The translations under genes were made by a program, and so were the position numbers. Below, piece after piece: positions 28,188 to 30,897 of a stretch of DNA of 30,897 nt. The notes beneath the pieces were generated by a model, which searched no databases, was not told the origin of the DNA, and saw nothing but the letters and a program-made list of their open reading frames with translations. Location of the stretch: contig JADJOP010000006.1 in assembly GCA_016713735.1 (NCBI GenBank), positions 1-30,897 on the forward strand, written 5' to 3'. The number at the start of each line of letters is the position of its first letter. Position 1 is the stretch's first letter. This DNA comes from Bryobacterales bacterium (lineage in GTDB: Bacteria > Acidobacteriota > Terriglobia > Bryobacterales > Bryobacteraceae).

Positions 28188-29070
28188 TTACTTCAACAGT
28201 TTCGCGACCGTCGCGCCGATCACGGCCGGCGTATCGCAGACATGAATGCCTGCCTCGCGCATGGCGTCCATCTTGTCGCTGGCCTTGCCCGAACCGCCGG
28301 AGATGATCGCGCCGGCGTGGCCCATGCGGCGTCCCGGAGGCGCCGTCTGGCCGGCGATGAATCCGACCACCGGCTTCTTCACATGCTCTTTGATGTAAGC
28401 CGCGGCGGTCTCCTCGGCGCTGCCGCCGATCTCCCCGATCATCACGATCACGTGCGTGTCCGGATCTTCGTTGAACAGTTGGATCGCGTCCAGGTGCGTC
28501 GTGCCGATGATCGGGTCGCCGCCGATGCCGATGCAGGTCGATTGCCCGATGCCCAGCACGCTCAACTGGCCCACCGCCTCATAGGTCAGCGTGCCCGAGC
28601 GCGAAACCACGCCCACGTTGCCCTTCTTGTGAATGTGGCCCGGCATGATGCCGATGCGGCACTCTTCCGGTGTAATGATGCCAGGGCAGTTGGGGCCGAT
28701 CAGCCGCACCTTCTTGCCCGAAGCGGCGCGCTCGTCGATGACGCGCTTCACCGGAATCATGTCGCGAACCGGGATGCCTTCGGTGATGCAGACGATCACC
28801 TCGATGCCCGCGTCCACCGCTTCCAGAATGCCGTCGGCGGCAAACGGCGGCGGCACGAAAATCACGCTCGCGTTGGCGCCCGTGTCCTTCACGGCCTGCG
28901 CCACCGTGTCGAACACCGGACGGTCCAGATGCTTCTGCCCGCCCTTGCCCGGCGTCACGCCGCCCACCACGTTCGTGCCGTATTCGATGGACTTCTGCGC
29001 GTGGAAGGTGCCCTGCGAACCCGTGTAGCCCTGCACCAGCAGGCGTATTTTTATTGACCAATACGCTCAT
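28188..29070 (-). CDS. sucD: Succinyl-CoA ligase, alpha subunit
   Basis: The CoA-binding, phosphohistidine-carrying subunit of succinyl-CoA synthetase (TCA cycle; succinyl-CoA + NDP + Pi to succinate + CoA + NTP). About 294 residues, the normal length. Seen: QGYTGSQGTFHA, the CoA fold VGGVTPGKGGQ, IGPNCPGIITP, SRSGTLTYEA, GIGGDPIIGT, and the active-site His in GRRMGHAGAII. The start MSVLVNKNT (ATG 29070) is preceded by GAGGAG at 9 bases; one base appears lost near 29040, right after an A5 run. The gene follows sucC by 24 bases. Confidence 0.97.
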
Positions 29071-29094
29071 GGATCGTTTCTCCTCGCCTGCCTG

Positions 29095-30253
29095 CTACTT
29101 GCCGTTGGCAACCGCAACCACCTTCTCGGCGGCGTCCTTCATGTCCTCAGCCACCGTGAAGTTGAGCCCGCTTTCCTTCAGGATGCGCTTGCCTTCCTCC
29201 ACGTTCGTGCCCTCCATACGCACCACGATCGGCACGGCCACATGCAGTTCGCGCGTCGCGTTCACCACGCCCGCGGCCAAAATGTCGCAGCGCAGAATGC
29301 CGCCAAAGATGTTGATCAATACCGCCTTCACGGCTTCGTCGCTGAGCAGGATGCGAAACGCATTCTTGATCTGCTCCTCATTGGCGCCGCCGCCCACGTC
29401 GAGGAAGTTCGCCGGGCTCCCGCCGGCGTACTGGATGATGTCCATCGTCGACATCGCCAGGCCCGCGCCGTTCACCATGCAGCCGACGTTGCCGTCGAGC
29501 GCGATGTAGTTGAGGTTGAACTTCGAGGCCTCGACCTCAAGCGGGTCTTCTCGCGGTCGCGCAAGTCGATGAACTCCTTGCGGCGGAACATGGCGTTGTC
29601 GTCGAGATTGATCTTGGCGTCGAGCGCCAGCGTGCGGCCGTCCTTGGTGAGGATAAACGGGTTGATCCGGCCAGAGAAGCGTCGCACACTCTTCGTACGC
29701 CTTGGCCAGTTGCATCATCGCCTTGGCCGCGCCGTTCACGGCCGCCGCCGGAATGCCGATGCCGAAGGCCAGCTTGCGCGCCTGGTAGGCGCTCAGCCCC
29801 ATGCCCGGCTCCATCGTCTCCTTGAGGATCTTCTCCGGCGTCTTGGCGGCCACCACTTCGATCTCCATGCCGCCTTCGCTGGAAGCCATGAACACGTTCT
29901 TGCCCGTCGCCCGGTCCAGCGTGATGCCGAGATAGTATTCCTTCTCGATCGGCAGCGCCTCTTCGACGAGCAGCCGCAGCACCTTCTGCCCCGCCGGGCC
30001 CGTCTGGTGCGTCACCAACTGCATGCCGAGGATGGCGCGGATGTGCTGCCCGGCATCCTCAAGCGTCTTGGCCACCTTCACGCCGCCGCCCGCTTGCCGC
30101 GCCCGCCGGCGTGGATCTGCGCTTTGACAACCAGAAAGCCGCCCAATTCCTTCGGCCGCGGTTTCAGCTTCTTCCACCGTGAAGGGACCATGCCTTTCGG
30201 CACAGTACTACACTGGGCCAGGATTGTCTCGGCCTGATACTCTCGATTTTCAA
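29095..30253 (-). CDS. sucC: Succinyl-CoA ligase, beta subunit (several frameshifts)
   Basis: The ATP-grasp, nucleotide-binding partner of sucD. About 386 residues when the frames are joined, normal for the family. Seen: EYQAETILAQ and VPKGMVP at the N-terminus, LVVKAQIHAGGRGK, GGGVKVAKTLEDA, ITLDRATGKNVFMASSEGG, PFILTKDGRTLALDAKINLD, NGAGLAMSTMDIIQYAGG, PANFLDVGGGA and NIFGGILRCD. The start is TTG 30253 (L-K-I), with GAGGA 6 bases upstream; the ATG of relatives may be altered by error. Frame changes near 30243, 30160, 30095, 29685 and 29550 are each bridged by sequence matching the family on both sides, which argues for sequencing indels in an active gene. It is divergent from trpD. Confidence 0.93.
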
Positions 30254-30370
30254 CCAGAGTCCTCAAATCCTCCCCACGAGCCCCCTGGTTCTCTGCAGCT
30301 CAATAGGGCGTATGGGACGATTTTTTCCGGCTTGTGCTGGGATGCGAGACAGTCGAAACTTCAATATAAC

Positions 30371-30897
30371 ATGACCTTTCTCGACTACTCATATTCGTGC
30401 GGCCGGCCGCATGCTGTCGCTCCGGCCGACCGCCGAGGACGCGTTTCAATTCGATCCTCGCCGGCGATGCCACGGTGCTCTAAATGGCCGCCCTGCCTTA
30501 CGGCCCTGTGGTGCGTGAAGGGCGAGACCGCCGCCGAACCTTTCACTGGTTTTGCCTCTGGGCGCTTATGCGGCAAACACGCCGCCGTCATCCCTACTCC
30601 TCGATGGCGTTTAACGGCCGCTGGTGGACACCTGCGGCACCGGCGGCGACGGGCATGGCACCTTCAACATCTCCACTCTGTCACGGTTTTGTCATCGCCG
30701 GCGCTGGCCTGAGCCGTGGCTGGGCACGGCAATTGCAGATCCGCGTCGCGCTGGTGGCAGCGCTGACATTCTTCGAAGCCCTCGGCGTGCAAGCATCGCG
30801 CAAACGCCTGGATCAGATGGGCGAGGCGCTGCGCCAATGCGGCATTGCGTTCCTCTTGCCCCCGCTGCATCCTTCGATGAAGCACGTCCAACTGGCG
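30371..30897 (+). CDS. trpD: Anthranilate phosphoribosyltransferase, partial and frame-broken
   Basis: Second step of tryptophan synthesis: anthranilate + PRPP to phosphoribosylanthranilate. The N-terminal part runs off the right edge. Pieces from different frames read as one TrpD: MTFLDY at ATG 30371, ILAGDATVL, VKGETAAE, HAAVIPTP, the glycine-rich PRPP site VDTCGTGGDGHGTFNIST (about 30630-30680), FVIAGAGL, AVAGHGN (normally VAKHGNR), EALGVQAS and HPSMKHVQLA. At least six single-base shifts occur in 530 bases, the highest density in the window, consistent with a poorly covered contig end. The gap 30254-30370 to the divergent sucC contains TATAAC directly before the ATG; I cannot assign a promoter. 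Confidence 0.8.

Overview
The window looks like a GC-rich Acidobacteriota fragment, most likely from the Solibacter/Bryobacter (Bryobacteraceae) lineage. Evidence: two Oar-type TonB-dependent receptors with N-terminal carboxypeptidase-regulatory-like domains, a secreted protein ending in a TIGR03437-type 'Solibacter' C-terminal domain, a giant protein built of He_PIG and IPT/TIG Ig-like repeats, and an ECF42-type sigma factor with its DGPF partner. No rRNA, tRNA, CRISPR array, phage or transposase gene was recognised.

Layout. 1-1964 (minus): PAS-GAF-PAS-PAS-GGDEF signalling protein, cut by the window edge. 2209-3326 (plus): a redoxin with an in-frame UGA exactly where the catalytic Cys belongs, followed by a convincing bacterial SECIS hairpin (a probable selenoprotein), fused to a DsbD-N-like domain. 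3247-15610 (minus): SAM methyltransferase, TonB-dependent receptor 1, a membrane protein with a metal-ligand-less JAB/MPN domain, TonB-dependent receptor 2, and a TIGR03437/beta-propeller secreted protein. 15780-20383 (plus): a small secreted/anchored Ig-like protein followed 12 bp later by a roughly 1320-residue protein with 12 Ig-like repeats. 20650-22824 (plus): GAF-GGDEF-EAL protein with a degenerate GGDQF site and an intact EAL site. 22826-23257 (minus): small two-helix membrane protein. 23473-25501 (plus): DGPF protein, ECF42 sigma factor and DUF3788 protein, preceded by an ECF42-like promoter. 25561-30253 (minus): B12-type radical SAM protein, orphan HigA-type regulator, ndk, sucD, sucC. 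30371-end (plus): start of trpD.

The genes cover outer-membrane uptake and surface structure (receptors, Ig-repeat proteins), c-di-GMP turnover (two GGDEF proteins, one with a probably active phosphodiesterase), redox biology (Sec redoxin) and core metabolism (succinyl-CoA ligase, nucleoside diphosphate kinase, anthranilate phosphoribosyltransferase).

Sequence quality matters here. Many recognisable genes are broken by single-base shifts, several at homopolymers, and the original frame is often restored downstream. The density is highest in the first ~2 kb and in the last ~1.2 kb, as expected of a low-coverage contig end. I therefore annotate these as single genes with probable sequencing indels rather than as pseudogenes. 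Start and stop positions in such genes are best estimates.
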